Shown here one piece after another: positions 40,484-51,389 of a stretch of 64,000 bases of DNA. Source of the stretch: Aristolochia californica (taxonomy: Eukaryota > Streptophyta > Magnoliopsida > Piperales > Aristolochiaceae); NCBI GenBank assembly GCA_029961685.1, contig JARWKL010000010.1:21674067-21738066 (forward strand). The letters are read 5' to 3'. Numbering within the stretch: position 1 is the stretch's first letter; every line of letters begins with the position of its first letter. The notes beneath the pieces were generated by a model, which had not been told where the DNA came from, ran no database searches, and saw only the letters and a list, made by a program, of their open reading frames with translations. A program made the position numbers and the translations under genes.

Positions 40484-41335
40484 TCAAGCCTTAGAAAAGC
40501 TAACCCTTTTTTGCTTGCTGAAAGTACAGCCTTTACACAAACAGTTGTTTACAGCTTTCAACCCTAGTAGCTTCCCTTTGGACTGAAGCACTTTCATCCT
40601 CATCTCACTCATGTGACCAAACCTATAATGCCACAGATCAGAATTAGTAATAGCATCAACAACTGCAATTGTGTCTCTGAAACCGGAAGTGATATAAAGA
40701 GTTCTAGGTTTTACTCCTCGTGCAACAACCATGGCTCCCTTAGTGGTTTTCCAGGCAGCACCATTAAAAGTCACATTATGACCATCATCATCAAGTTGCC
40801 CTACTAAGATCAGATTATGCATCAATTTTGGTACATGTCACACCTTGTGAAGTTTTGACACTGACCAGTTCGACATCCTCAAACTGACATTACCAATACC
40901 GACAATATCCAAAGGTTCTCCTTTAGCAAGATACACTTTCCCGTGATCTCCAACAACATAATTCTCTATGATCTCACAATGTGCAGTGGTGTGAAAAGAA
41001 CCTCCTGAATTAACACCCAAGAGTCAATAGGGCTATCAACCGACAAGAGTAAAGCACCTAGTACCTCTTCAATCAGCACATTTTCAGCATCACTTTTCTT
41101 TTCTTCCTTCTTTGGTGCTCTGCAGTTCTTCTTTATGTGACCAGATTTGCCCCAATTCCAACACTCCACATTTCTTCCGAATTTGGACTTGCCTCTTCCA
41201 TTCCTTGACCTCCCTCTACCACTGCCCTTGTTGGAATTCCTCTCGAAGTTCCTGCCCCTAGTATCGACATTTAGGGTAGAATTAGATGTTGATGATTCTC
41301 TGGAGTCCTTTTTATTAACTTCCTCTACGAGAATG
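40484..41335 (-). pseudogene. A2 gag end, zinc knuckle, protease and pre-integrase
   Basis: From 41361 downward: NKKDSRESSTSNSTLNVDTR, a basic linker, then the knuckle CWNWGKSGHIKKNC in which the second Cys is Trp. The protease reads SWVLIQEVLF in one frame and GSFHTTAHCEIIENYVVGDH in another, so a shift destroys the DSG site. The pre-integrase (40825-40484) has DLWHYRFGHMSEMRMKVLQS and CLCKGCTFSKQKRVSFSKA. G1 enters at 41336 after GAATG. Confidence 0.83.
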
Positions 41336-41839
41336 TGTTGTGTTCCTGGACCATAGAACAAGTTACACGACGGATGGAGGGATCACCTTGCCATTTCTAA
41401 GTCGAATCTGGTCGCTGAGACCTCTCGGGACAACCTATGGTGTTGATTTGAGGGAGATGAAGACCGGAAAGGGTTTACAAAAAATCAAAAATGATTACGG
41501 AAGGAAAACGCAGACAGAGGATGCTGGAAGAGAGATTAGGGCTCGTCACCGGGAGCCGTCACCAGGGGTCCCAGGGGAACGCCGACACTGGTTCAAAAGG
41601 GAGAACTCAGATCCCGATTAATTTCTTCCCCTTTCATTCATTCCATGGACCTTAAGTTAAGTCTGAAAATTCAAATTATTACAATGTTGCCCTAAGGCTT
41701 CCATATGCGTGACTGAAATGAATTTAAATTACAATTATGCCCAAGTCCCTTTTTGGCCCCTAATTTCCCTGCATCTTATGTCTGAGTCAACTCACCGCGT
41801 CGCCTCTGGGTGACCCGTCCTGCTATCGAGTCCACAACA
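41336..41839 (-). repeat. G1 3' LTR
   Basis: It starts TGTTGTGTTCCTGGACC and ends GAGTCCACAACA. It has the same length as the 5' LTR. Confidence 0.94.
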
Positions 41840-41844
41840 TCACT

Positions 41845-42200
41845 CCCCCCCTTAAAAAAGAGGTTGTCCGCCATCTCGAACGTGGGGTAAGCTTGTTGGA
41901 AAACATCAACGTCCTCCCAAGTAGTGTTGCTGGCGTCGGAGTGGGTCCACTGAACTAACACCTCCCTACAGTGGGCATTCTGACGAGCATTTAAAATGTG
42001 GTGTCGCATGAGGGATAACTGACCTTCTTCCATGGGTGGTAGAGATGGAGTGCGTGGAAGATCACTGCCCTTGACGGGCTTGAGAAAGGACACATGGAAA
42101 ACATCATGGATCTGCGCTTCCGGGGGAAGGTTGAGTTTGTAGGCTACCTCACCCACCCGCTAAGAGATGGTGAATGGCCCAAAATATTTGGGCGATAACT
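41845..42200 (-). pseudogene. G1 chromodomain and polyprotein end
   Basis: Frame 42156-41776 reads AYKLNLPPEAQIHDVFHVSF (GPY/F-like tail of integrase), then CREVLVQWTHSDASNTTWED and VDVFQQAYPTFEMADNLFFK. VLVQW...TWED is the chromodomain core, which in this group targets integration to marked chromatin. Termination runs into the LTR, as is usual in this group. Confidence 0.87.
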
Positions 42201-43184
42201 TGTGCCTGCCACCTACCATGGATGCCTGTCTGTAATGCTGAAGTCGCAACCAAACCAAGTCACCAACGGGGTATCGAACATCTCTCTAGCCTTGATCATA
42301 ATACTCCTTCATTTTGACCTGGGCCTGCCACAGACGAAGGTGAATAACCACGAGCAACTGATCCCTCGCTATAGGTACAGCGTCAACTGCGTCCACTCTG
42401 GTGGACTCTGGAACATATGAAAGGAGCTGAGGGGGGTCCTTGCCGTATACAACCCGGAACAGAGTCTCCTGTAAAATCGTGTGGAATGAGGTATTGTAAG
42501 CATACTCTGCCCAAGGAATGCAGTCCACCCACTGATGTGGATGATCACCCACTAAACATCGGAGGTACATTTCAATGGTGCTGTTGAGAACCTCTATCTA
42601 GCCATCGGACTGAGGGTGATAGGCTGAGGAAAAATTCAACTTGGTGCCGCATAGGTAGAATAAATAACGCCAAAATTGGCTATTGAAAATGACGTCCCTG
42701 TCACTGACAATGGACTCGGGAATGCCATGGAGCCGCACGATGTGAGTAAAAAATGTTTTTGCTACGGAAGTTGCGGTGTAGGGGTGTTCCAATGGAAGGA
42801 AGTGCCCATACTTAGAGAATATGTCCACTACTACTAGAAGAACAGACTTGCCATATGACTTTGGAAGACCTTCAATAAAATCCATTGAGATATCGGACCA
42901 AACCTGAGTGGGAAGTTGGAGGGGTTGGAGAACCCTGCGGGGCTCAAATGCTCGGCCTTGTTGCACTGGCAGACTGTGCACGTAGTGACATATGAAGTAA
43001 CAGACGACTTCATACTATCCCAATAGAAATCCTTCCTGAGGCGGAAGAGAGTCTTCTGGATACCCTCATGATAACTGTTATGATAGGCTGAGAGCACGGC
43101 TGCAATGAGGGGAGAGTCTGGGCCCAAGTAAATGTCGTGCCTGTAAGTAATAACACCGTCATGAACTCGCCATGCAGAGGGCAT
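42201..43184 (-). pseudogene. G1 integrase
   Basis: The zinc-binding part (43184-42990) shows YHEGIQKTLFRLRKDFYWDS and VTTCTVCQCNKAEH. The catalytic core shows WSDISMDFIEGLPKSYGK (first Asp), PESIVSDRDVIFNSQFW (second Asp) and FSSAYHPQSDG, after which a TAG replaces a Gln codon before IEVLNSTIEMYLR (Glu). A frame change lies near 42980, where the zinc finger overlaps the core frame. WVDCIPWAEYAYNTSFHT follows (42570-42286). Confidence 0.87.
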
Positions 43185-43835
43185 GTGGCCTGCCGTAATT
43201 TTTGGCTTAATTTTTGCAACTCGAAAACTGAACGATGCTCGATCTTGATAGTTTCCAGCAACGTAGGAGTGGGCTGACTAATGGCATGCAATTGAGCTGA
43301 AGAATAAGATCTATGGGAGAGAGCATCAACAACTATATTCAATCGGCCCGCTCGATGTTCCACAGTGAAGTCGAACCCCAATAATTTACTAATCCATAAC
43401 TGCTACGGGGATGTAGAAATACGTTGATCCAACAGATATTTCAAACTATAATGGTCAGTGCGAATGGTAAAATACCTCCCCCATAAATAAGGGCGCTAGT
43501 GGCGCACCGCCTTTGCTAGACCAATCAATTCTCATTCATAGGCGGCCAGTTTATGTTGGTGTAGTGGAAGTTGTCAACTGAAATAGGCGGTAGGGTGCTT
43601 GGCTTGTAGCAAAACCGCTCCTATGCCGCCACCTGAGGCATCACATTCAACGATAAATATTTCCCCAAAATCGGGTAGCCATAATACCAGGGCAGTCGCC
43701 AGTGTTGTTTTCAGATTCTGAAAGGCGGTGATGGTCTCATCATTCCACTAGAAGGAGTTTCTACGCAGCAGATTGGTCACGGTGCGGCAAGGGCTGCATA
43801 GTCCTGAATGAATTTGCGGTAATAGCCAGCAAAGC
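43185..43835 (-). pseudogene. G1 RNase H region
   Basis: Pieces in different frames: AVLLQAKHPTAYFS-like near 43600, ELIGLAKAV and RHYLWGRYFTIRTDHYSLKY near 43510-43440, and then MGFDFTVEHRAGRLNIVVDA. The DHxSLKYLLDQRI and EHRAGRxNxVADALSR landmarks of gypsy RNase H are recognisable. Stops are scattered. Confidence 0.8.
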
Positions 43836-45302
43836 TTAAATGGTGCTCGGTACTAGCCACTGGGTAATAGCTGCAATTTTGTCTGGGTCCACTGTAACCC
43901 CGGCTGCTGTAATAAGGTGCCCCAAATAAGTAACCTGTTGGCTCCCAAAGGTACACTTTGTTCTCTTCAAATAAAGACGGTGAGCTCGAATAAGTTGAAA
44001 ACCCTTTTGGAGGTGTTGCAAATGTTTTGGCCAGGACTTGCTGAATATGAGAATGTCATAAAAAAATACAAGAACAAATTTCCCGAGATAATCAGTAAAA
44101 ACCTCATTCATCAATGCCTGAAATGTGGAGGGGACGTTAGATAGGCCGAATGGCATGACAAGAAACTCGAAGTGCCCGCGATGAGTATGGAAGGCTGTTT
44201 TCTGAATATTTGGACAAAACATACGGACTTGATAATACCCCGAACGCAAATCTAACTTTGTAAAAAATTGGGCCCCAAATAATTCATCTAACAATTCATC
44301 AACCACCGGAATAGGGAATTTGTCCTTGACCATTATAGAATTGAGTTCTCTGTAATCCATGCAAAATCTCCAAGTTTGATCATGTTTGTTGACAAGGAGG
44401 ACTGGGGATGAAAAAGGAGACGTACTCCTCCTGATGATTCCCTGTTCTAGCATAAGCTTACATTGTCGCTCAATTTCATCTTTCTGTGAATGAGGGTAGC
44501 GATAGGGCCTCACTACTACCACCTCAGAGCCTGCCTTCAAACAAATCATGTGGTCACATCTTCGCAGTGGAGGAAGTCCCGTAGGTTCCTGGAAAACATC
44601 TGAAAAGTCCTCCAGTAAATCTTCCAATGATGCTGTCCAGGGGGGCTGTTTCTGGAGAAGATGCAATTGCGGTTGAAAATCGGCTTTGCACCCCTGTAAC
44701 TGTAATTGTTTGTCTGCCCACTCAAACATCATAGTTAATGTGGTGAAATCCCACCAGATTTTTCCCAAGGTTTGCAACCACTTAATGCCAAGAACCATAT
44801 CAAAGCCCACTAATGGAATAATCAGAAATTCTGCTTCAAACTGAGTACCTTCCACATAGAATAATACGGCCTTGCTGATTCCATAACTTAGAAGTTTTTC
44901 TCCATTGGCCACTGATACGGAGGCCACAGGGCGAGCCTGCACGTGCAATTGTAATTGCTGGGCTGCACTGCTGCTAATGAAGTTATGGGTACTCCCAGAA
45001 TCAACCAAACTGAGGAGAGGTTGATCATTGATGATGACGCACAACTGCATAGTTTTAGTAGATTGGCCTATTATTGCGTGAAGTGAAATTTCAGGTTCCG
45101 GTTCTTCCTCTACCTGCTCTGTGGGAATGGGCTCTTCCTCCTCATTATTGTCCACTTCCAACCAGAATAGTTTCTGGCATTGATGCCCAAAAGTATACTT
45201 CTCATCACAGTTATAACACAACCCCCGTGATCTGCGGGTTTCCATTTCTGCTCTGGACAATTTTTTTATAAATCCCGGTGTAGGCTGAGCAGCCTTAGGC
45301 AC
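43836..45302 (-). pseudogene. G1 gag end, protease and reverse transcriptase
   Basis: A long open frame of 488 codons. It begins with the gag CCHC-type knuckle CYNCDEKYTFGHQC. The protease has LVDSGSTHNFIS. RT shows [53 protein letters not shown] and the active-site region FVLVFFYDILIFSKS. The catalytic box, normally FFDDIL, reads FFYDIL, so the first Asp is lost and polymerisation would fail. PDKIAAITQW near the end precedes the connection to RNase H. Confidence 0.92.
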
Positions 45303-46157
45303 GAGAGAAGAGCCTGCAGTGGTACTGGATCCCCATGTGCTGCTAGGGCCCGACTTGTTGTTTGGCTAAGGTCTACGATTTTGAATTTTTTGGTTGGCCT
45401 CTAGAGTGCGGGCTAAGTTCATTGCTCGGGCTAAATCAGAGGGACCGAGGAGCTCAACCTCCAACCTTAGTGATTCTGATAAACCAGCAGTAAATAACCC
45501 CACCTGTTGGTCCACCCAGACTATCTTACTGGCTCTGGCCAATTTTTCCTGAAATACCTTCTGATACTACTCTACTGTGCCGATCTTACGCAGCAGGACT
45601 AGGTCACCTAATGGATTACTCTGAGCAGGCAGTCCAAATCGAATCGTGCATGATTCCTTAAATTCCTCCCAGTCGATGTTCGGATTTTCCATTTCGAGTT
45701 AGTGGCCCCATAGCTAGGCTTCATCGAGCATATGGAATGTGACTATTCGAACCTTCTCCGTTGTCGCCGTTCTTTGATGGGAGAAAAATTTCTCGCATCT
45801 ATATAACCAAATTAAGGGGTCCTTGGATCCCTTGAACATAGGAAAATCCAACTTAGTGTACCTAGGGATGGTCCCACCACCAGAACCCGAGTAAACACCA
45901 TTTTCTGTGTGATCACTTCGACCCATACAGTGGTCTCCCTGCCTTGTCGTAGGGCTCCTCCTATCTTCACGAGGAGTAGGGTTTCTTACCCTCAATAACT
46001 CATCAATTTTTTCAGAAATCTGTTGGATTTGAGCATTTACCTGAGACCCTCTGTTGTTCATCAAAATTGCCAGACGTCCCTCGGTTTTGTCCTGGCTCGC
46101 TTGAATCATGCCTCTGATGGTAGATACCCAATTTTTGTTATTTGACGGTTCTCCCAT
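45303..46157 (-). pseudogene. G1 gag
   Basis: The likely start is ATG at 46157 (MGEPSNNKNWVSTIRGM), which lies just after the primer site; the open frame extends further into the LTR. A helical N-terminus (GRLAILMNNRG..VNAQIQQISEKID) is followed by YTKLDFPMFKGSKDPLIWLY and RCEKFFSHQRT, the conserved capsid start of plant gypsy gag. A TAG at 45711-45713 ends that frame. In the next, NPLGDLVLLRKIGTVE-like and PSDLARAMNLARTLEANQ-like residues (45620-45400) give the rest of capsid. Confidence 0.85.
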
Positions 46158-46165
46158 TTCGGCCT

Positions 46166-46177
46166 GCTCTGATACCA
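46166..46177 (-). promoter_or_regulatory. G1 primer-binding site
   Basis: The complement reads TGGTATCAGAGC, a perfect initiator Met-tRNA site. Confidence 0.92.
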
Positions 46178-46180
46178 AGC

Positions 46181-46684
46181 TATTGTGTTCCTGGACCATA
46201 GAACGAGTTACACGACGGATGGAGGGATCACCTTGTCGTTTCTAAGTCGAATCTGGTCACCGAGACCTCTCAGGATGACCTATGGTGTCGATTTGAGGGA
46301 GATCAAGACCGGGAAGGGTTTACGGAAAATCGAAAGTGATTACGGAAGAAAAACGCAGCCAGAGGATGCTGGAAGAGAGATTAGGGCTCGTCGCCGGGAG
46401 CTGTCACCAGGGGTTCTAGGGGAACGCCGACCCTGGTTCGAAAGAGAGAACTCAGATCCCAATTAATTTCTTCCCCTTTCATTCGTTCCATGGACCTTAA
46501 GTTAAGTCCAAAAATTCAAATTATTACAATGTTTCCCTAAGGCTTCCATATACGTGACTGAAATGAATTTAAATTACAATTATGCCCAAGTCCTTTTTTG
46601 GCCCCTAATTTCCCTGCATCTTATGTCTAAGTCAACTCACCGCGTCGCCTCCAGGTGACCCGTCCTTCTATAGAGTCCACAACA
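46181..46684 (-). repeat. G1 5' LTR
   Basis: It starts TATTGTGTTCCTGGACC (TG changed to TA) and ends GAGTCCACAACA, followed by the duplication GAATG. Confidence 0.93.
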
Positions 46685-47251
46685 GAATGGTATCTCGAAC
46701 ATCATTAAAGATCAACTTCTCATTGCCTACAGAGTTGTTGACCGCAAACCTCATAGGCTCCAAATAAAGCACGAACCTCATCATTAAATTTATTTGAATG
46801 GAGGTCAATTGATTGATAATCGTGTTAAACTCATTCAAATGAAATGCCACTGATGTCTTTTCTGTCATCTTTAAATTGAAGAATTTTTTCATGAGATGTA
46901 CCTTATTATTTGCTGAATGTTTCTCATACTGGTTTTCTCTGACACCACATTGTGAACAATGTTCTTTGATAGTGTTAACCAAACTACTCCCAACACCTAC
47001 CTATCGAGGAGATTCCACTCATCATCTTTCATACCTTCTAGCTTCATATCCAACAGTGATGTGTGTAGCTTTTTGCAATAAAGATAATCTTCAATCTGCA
47101 TCCTCCAGAACACAAAATCCATACCATCAAACTTGTTGATTCCAAGTGTCGATCCTTCACTGTCAGGTATTACTCTCAATCACGAACCAAAACTCTGATA
47201 CCACTTATTAGGAATTAGATGCCGTAATTCCAAACTAAACATGAGCAATAA
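46685..47251 (-). pseudogene. A2 gag N-terminus, primer site and 5' LTR stub
   Basis: Frames 47179-46997 and 46982-46668 give KFDGMDFVFWRMQIEDYLYC, HTSLLDMKLEGMKDDEWNLL, then KVHLMKKFFNLKMTEKTSVA, as in A1 gag. A deletion removes part of the middle (ILLASLP region). The primer site complement ACTCTGATACCA is at 47192-47203. The LTR begins TATTAGG at 47206 and is lost after about 47251. Confidence 0.83.
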
Positions 47252-47314
47252 TTTTGCATTTAGCACCCTATGGCTGAAATCTCGAGCTAGGTGAAAGAGG
47301 GAGAATAAAAAGAG

Positions 47315-47363
<49 letters not shown>

Positions 47364-48055
47364 CTCAGGTCAATAGGAGAGAAGAGAAAAGAGAAAAAAT
47401 ATTTTAGGCTGGAAAGAGATTCTTCACGATTTGAGAAGTGGAGAGCTTCTTGACTTGATGTAATCAAAGTACATGAACCTCTATATATAATAGAGGAAAG
47501 TAGTAGAATCCAAATACAATTAAACTATCCTTGTCCCAATTACACCCAAACTCTAAAACTTAAAGATAAGTCCTAGCATAATTAAATAACCCAATATACA
47601 TAGAAGACTAACATAACTGAAACTCCTTTAAACTGAAACTCTTCTCTGAGACATGTTATCATGGTGGATCCCACATGATTACCAAATCTTCCAACTTATG
47701 TGATAAAGATGCCAGTTCATGTGATGACCCATCATGCCACCTCACGTTATCATGGTGGGTCCCACCAACTTGTGTAATCATGGTGGGTCCCACCTTAAAA
47801 CAGTCCCCCTCAAGCTGGGGGTGAGAAAACATCGTAAATGCCTAGCTTGATCTTATGAGTGACTGGTTTGGTGAGAATGTCTACAACTTGGCCTTGTGAG
47901 GAAATATGTTTGAAAGATAATATGTCGGTTTGGAATTTTTCTTGTATGCAATGGCAGTCTACTTCAATGTGCTTTGTTCTTTCATGGAAGACCGGATTTG
48001 AGGTGATATGTATTGGCACCTGATTACAACAATGTAGATCCATAGGGCTTCTTTA
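47252..48055 (-). mobile_element. B-family copia fragment: 3' LTR plus RNase H tail
   Basis: An LTR (about 47252-47802, starting TTTTGCATTTAGCACCC, ending CTTAAAACA) with a GA repeat is followed by the purine-tract complement GTCCCCCTCAAGCTGGGGG. The frame 48043-47810 reads [34 protein letters not shown] and [14 protein letters not shown], the end of a copia polyprotein. Everything upstream is missing: the A3 LTR starts at 48056. The element was thus either cut by a rearrangement or truncated at insertion. Confidence 0.8.
47319..47358. repeat. (GA)n microsatellite in the B LTR
   Basis: About 20 GA units. The B LTR at 60348-60943 has a shorter tract at the same place (60459-60485). Confidence 0.95.
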
Positions 48056-48086
48056 TGTTAGGAAATTAAACGCCCTAATTCCAAAC

Positions 48087-48621
48087 TATTGGAAGATGGG
48101 CTCCAGCCCACATGACCAAGGAAGGCCCACATATCTAAGAGTATTATAAGATGGACCACCCGACCAAGGAAGGCCCACAGGATGGGCCCAAGCCCATAAG
48201 TAGGACCCACCATGATTACCACAAGCTGACATCCTTATCACATAAGTTGGAAAATCAAGAAGGACTCCCAAAAGCATCTTTATCTTATGGTCACATCCTA
48301 GAAGAGTTCTAGTTTGAGTTATGATTTTTTTTTATCTATATTGAGTTACTTAACTATGTTAAGACTTATCACTTGTTTTCTATCTATATTGAGTTATTTA
48401 ATTATGTTAAGACTTATCACTTGTTTTTTATCTATATTGAGTAATTTAATTATGCTAGGACTTATCTTTAAGTGTTAGAGATTGGGTGTAATTGGGACAA
48501 ATGCATTTTTATTGTAATTGGACTTTACTACCTTCCTCTATTATAAATAGAGGTTCATGTACTCTGATTATAATAAGTTAATGAAGTCAACGAAGTATTT
48601 CTCTTTTCCATAAATTCAACT
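48087..48621 (+). mobile_element. Solo LTR of family B
   Basis: It starts TATTGGAAGATGGGC and ends CATAAATTCAACT (both terminal pairs changed by one base). It is flanked by CAAAC at 48082-48086 and 48622-48626. No internal sequence is present, so unequal recombination between two LTRs is the usual explanation. TATAAATAG at 48542-48550 is a probable TATA box. Confidence 0.88.
48333..48476. repeat. Three 48-bp tandem repeats in the solo B LTR
   Basis: Units beginning TATCTATATTGAGT start at 48333, 48381 and 48429, each followed by TTAA(C/T)TATG(T/C)TA(A/G)GACTTATC. The B LTR at 10351 has a single unit, so the array is specific to this copy. Confidence 0.88.
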
Positions 48622-48962
48622 CAAACTAATGAGAACAATAAATAATAAATGAAGAAGAAGTGAAAAACAAGCATGAAAACAAACAACAAGATTTATGCAA
48701 GTTCGCCTCAAGGTGAGACTACGTCCTGTCTTTCGTCGCTGCAGTAATCCACTATGAAGATGAAGTAGTTTACAAGTGAAATCGCACACTTACAGGTGTT
48801 TCTCTCTAACCTTTTGGGCTACAACTCCAACTCCTTCTCAGTGATGATAAAACCCCAATAACGACGCCCCTCAATTATAAAGAGAAAATTAGGGCAACCG
48901 CTATACAAGAGTAAAATACTCAAACTCAGCATGGGGCATTAATTAGGCTCCACAACTTAACA

Positions 48963-49596
48963 ATCTCCCACTTGGAGACTAATCCATCATCAATATATCC
49001 TCTACAACAGCAACAACTTCTCAATCCACAGAGACAAGTCCAACTAAATTTGAAAACAACTTCAGTTTCTAGATCATAATAGTCTTTGTCCACATATATG
49101 TCGGGTTCTAACTCCCTTGAATCTTCTCAAGTGCTAAGACTCCATCGTCCAGAGCCGATATAATGAAGTGATAATGCACATGTATGTGCTTTGTTCTGGT
49201 ATGATAAACAAGATTCTTTGCTAAATGAATAGCACTCTAACTGCCACAATACAACACATTCTTCCCATGCTTGAGACCAAATTCATCCCAAAAAGATTGC
49301 AACCATATGATCTCTTTATTGGCTTCGGTCACGACAACATATTCCACCTCAGTAGTGGAAAGAGTGACTATCATCTGCAACTTAGAGGCTCAACTAATTG
49401 TCGTACCACCCAACGTGTATACATATCTAGTAGTACTCTTCCTATCATTAATGTCTCAAGTCATGTCAACATCTACATAACCCTATAATCCCAAGTCTGA
49501 CTTTCTAAAAGAAAAATGATGAGTTTACAATGCCTCTAAAATACCTGAGAATCCACTTCACTACTTCCCAATGCTGCTTACCTGGATTACTCATAT
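48963..49596 (-). pseudogene. A3 RNase H tail
   Basis: Residues such as HLAKNLVYHTRTKHMHVHYH (near 49230-49170) and SALEDGVLALEKIQG-like sequence match the A1 tail. SLRHDLRH-like and VNSSFFF degraded pieces lie near 49500-49440. The frame is broken many times. ATCTG at 49597-49601 is the left duplication of G2. Confidence 0.75.
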
Positions 49597-49601
49597 ATCT
49601 G

Positions 49602-49984
49602 TGTTGAGTTCCCTCACCAGGGATCGTGTCACCTGAAGATCTCCTCTTGATTCCAGATTGGGCTGCTTCGTTGCGGATGATTTAGAGTTCTTGGAACGCC
49701 CAATGGTTGTGCGTCAATGAGCTTTCGAAGGAAGCTCCCACCTTGGACCTCGTTAGAGAGAGAATCCGACCTCTTGGCTAACCTAATTTGATCAATGCTT
49801 GATTTTCATTCAAGAGCCCGTCATCCTTATAAAAGAGGATTAGGGATGACGCATACAAACAAAGGCCACGCAATGGCTCACAAATTATAGAAAATTACAT
49901 ATAACCCTGTTATTTTCATAATCTGTAAATGACATAATTTCCCTACGTCTAGTAGTAACTCTAGATGTTATGGAGTCCATAACA
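49602..49984 (-). repeat. G2 3' LTR
   Basis: It matches 57590-57976; both carry GGCTAA(C/T)CTAATTT(G/C)ATCAATGC(T/A)TGA. It ends GGAGTCCATAACA. Confidence 0.92.
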
Positions 49985-49986
49985 TC

Positions 49987-49988
<2 letters not shown>

Positions 49989-50030
<42 letters not shown>
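49989..50030. repeat. Poly-C tract of 42 bases at the G2 polypurine tract
   Basis: 42 uninterrupted C lie four bases after the 3' LTR and before TCCTCCTGGAGAAAAAG, the rest of the purine-tract complement. This is where reverse transcription starts its second strand. Confidence 0.9.
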
Positions 50031-50033
<3 letters not shown>

Positions 50034-50424
50034 TCCTGGAGAAAAAGCTTGTCCTCAAGCTCAAAGGTGGGGTATAGTGCTCGGAATTCTTCTAACGGCC
50101 CTAAGAGGCTTCCACCGGATCTATCTCACCCCAATGGACTAAAACTTCCCATGCATCTTGGACTCGGCGAACTTGGAAAACCCGAGCTAGAGTGGGCAGA
50201 ACATGACCCTCCTATAGTGGCGGCAAAGGGGTGTGAAAAATAGGCGAGTCGTTCTTGAATGGCTGCAGCAAGGAAACATGGAAGACATCATGAATTTTGG
50301 GGTCAAGGGGTAACTTCAGGCGATAAGTCACACTGCCAATACGATCCAAAATCTGGAATGGCCCATAGAATTTAGCTAAGAGTTTGTGTCTTTTGGATGT
50401 TGTTAGGGACAACTGGCAGGAATG
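50031..50424 (-). pseudogene. G2 chromodomain and GPY/F-like tail
   Basis: Frame 50412-50212 reads KLLAKFYGPFQILDRIGSVT, YRLKLPLDPKIHDVFHVSLL (GPY/F motif as YGPFQIL..IG.VTYRL). Below it, FQVRRVQDAWEVLVHWGEID and YPTFELEDKLFLQEE give the chromodomain (VLVHW) and its tail, with a TAG inside. Confidence 0.85.
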
Positions 50425-51389
50425 TTACAGGTGAAGCCAGACATAGCCTCCAAGTGCATAAGATTTTTCAAGATGGCCCTTGTCATACGTGTTTTTCATG
50501 AGAGCCTGAGCTTGGAGTAAGTTTTCTTTGACCTGGGCGAGCATATGATCCCTGTCCCCCAAAGCCTGATCTAGAGCAGCCACCCGAGAAGAGCCAACAA
50601 TATAAGATACGAGACGAGGTAGTTCCCAACCATAAACCACTCTGAAGGGTGTCGTCTTGAGAGCTATGCGGTAGGAAGTATTGTAACAAAACTCCGCCCA
50701 TGCTAGCCAACGGACCCAACTTTTAGGATTATCCTCCACAAAACAACGCAAATACATCTCAATGGTCTGGTTGACTACCTCCGTTTGCCCATCTGTCTGA
50801 GGGTGGTAAGTTGAAGAGAAAGCCAATTTGGTGTCGTGGAATTTGAAAAGCTCCTTCCAAAATGTGCTAGTGAAGACTGCATCTCTATCACTGGTGATGG
50901 ACTCTGGCAAGCCATGAAGTCAGACAATATGGTCCATGAAGATCTGAGCTATATGAGTTGTTGTATATGGATGCGACAGAGGAATGAAGAGGCCAAACTT
51001 CTAGAAATGATCCACCACTACCAATATAATAGATTTATCGGAAGACTTCTGTACACCATCAATGAAGTCCATGGAGACATCCGCCCATACCTGAGAAGGG
51101 ACCTGGAGAGGTTGAACCAAGCCTGTTGGGCTAAATGATTCTGTTTTGTTCCGTTGGCAAACCTGGCAGGTTGAGACATAGTCAGACACCATGCATTTCA
51201 TTCCTTTCCAATAGAAGTCACGACTAAGCCAGAAATATGTCTTTTGCTGGCCTTCATGAGTACTATTGTGATATGTTGAGATGATGGTGGGAGGTAATGC
51301 GGAAGTATGATGTAGATAAAGTTGAGTCTTGTAAAGGTTGAGGCGGTCTTGGATGTCCCAGTTGTTGTCCATGGTCTACTGCTCAATGT
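50425..51389 (-). pseudogene. G2 integrase
   Basis: The zinc-binding region (51372-51140) has STHEGQQKTYFWLSRDFYWK and VSTCQVCQRNKTESFSP. The core has WADVSMDFIDGVQKSSDK (first Asp), a frame break near 51000, PESITSDRDAVFTSTFWKEL (second Asp) and QTDGQTEVVNQTIEMYLRCF (Glu). All catalytic residues survive. WVRWLAWAEFCYNTSYRIAL follows. Confidence 0.9.

Larger units (their letters stand above)
41336..46684 (-). mobile_element. Ty3/gypsy chromovirus G1, full length
   Basis: LTRs 41336-41839 and 46181-46684 are both 504 bp with few differences. The target duplication GAATG (41331-41335, 46685-46689) is perfect and lies in A2 gag. The primer site complement GCTCTGATACCA is at 46166-46177, four bases before the LTR. 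The purine tract complement is a C run with AAAAAAGAGG at 41844. Polyprotein order is gag with CCHC knuckle, protease, RT, RNase H, integrase and C-terminal chromodomain. That order, with integrase after RT, defines Ty3/gypsy, and the chromodomain places it among chromoviruses. Several stops and one RT active-site change make it inactive. LTR similarity suggests a fairly recent insertion. Confidence 0.94.
36488..47251 (-). mobile_element. Copia element A2 with nested G1 and a truncated 5' LTR
   Basis: Second member of family A in minus orientation. The 3' LTR is 36488-36931, the primer site complement is at 47192-47203, and the 5' LTR starts at 47206 but is cut after about 46 bases by a B element. 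It contains an LTR-like insertion (38014-39129) and chromovirus G1 (41336-46684). Polyprotein order is as in A1. All domains are broken. No right-hand target duplication can be assigned because the 5' LTR end is lost. Confidence 0.88.
48056..48962 (-). repeat. A3 3' LTR, split by a solo B LTR
   Basis: It starts TGTTAGGAAATTAAACGCC and continues after the insertion at 48627 to CACAACTTAACA. The purine tract complement ATCTCCCACTTGGAG follows at 48963. Confidence 0.88.
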
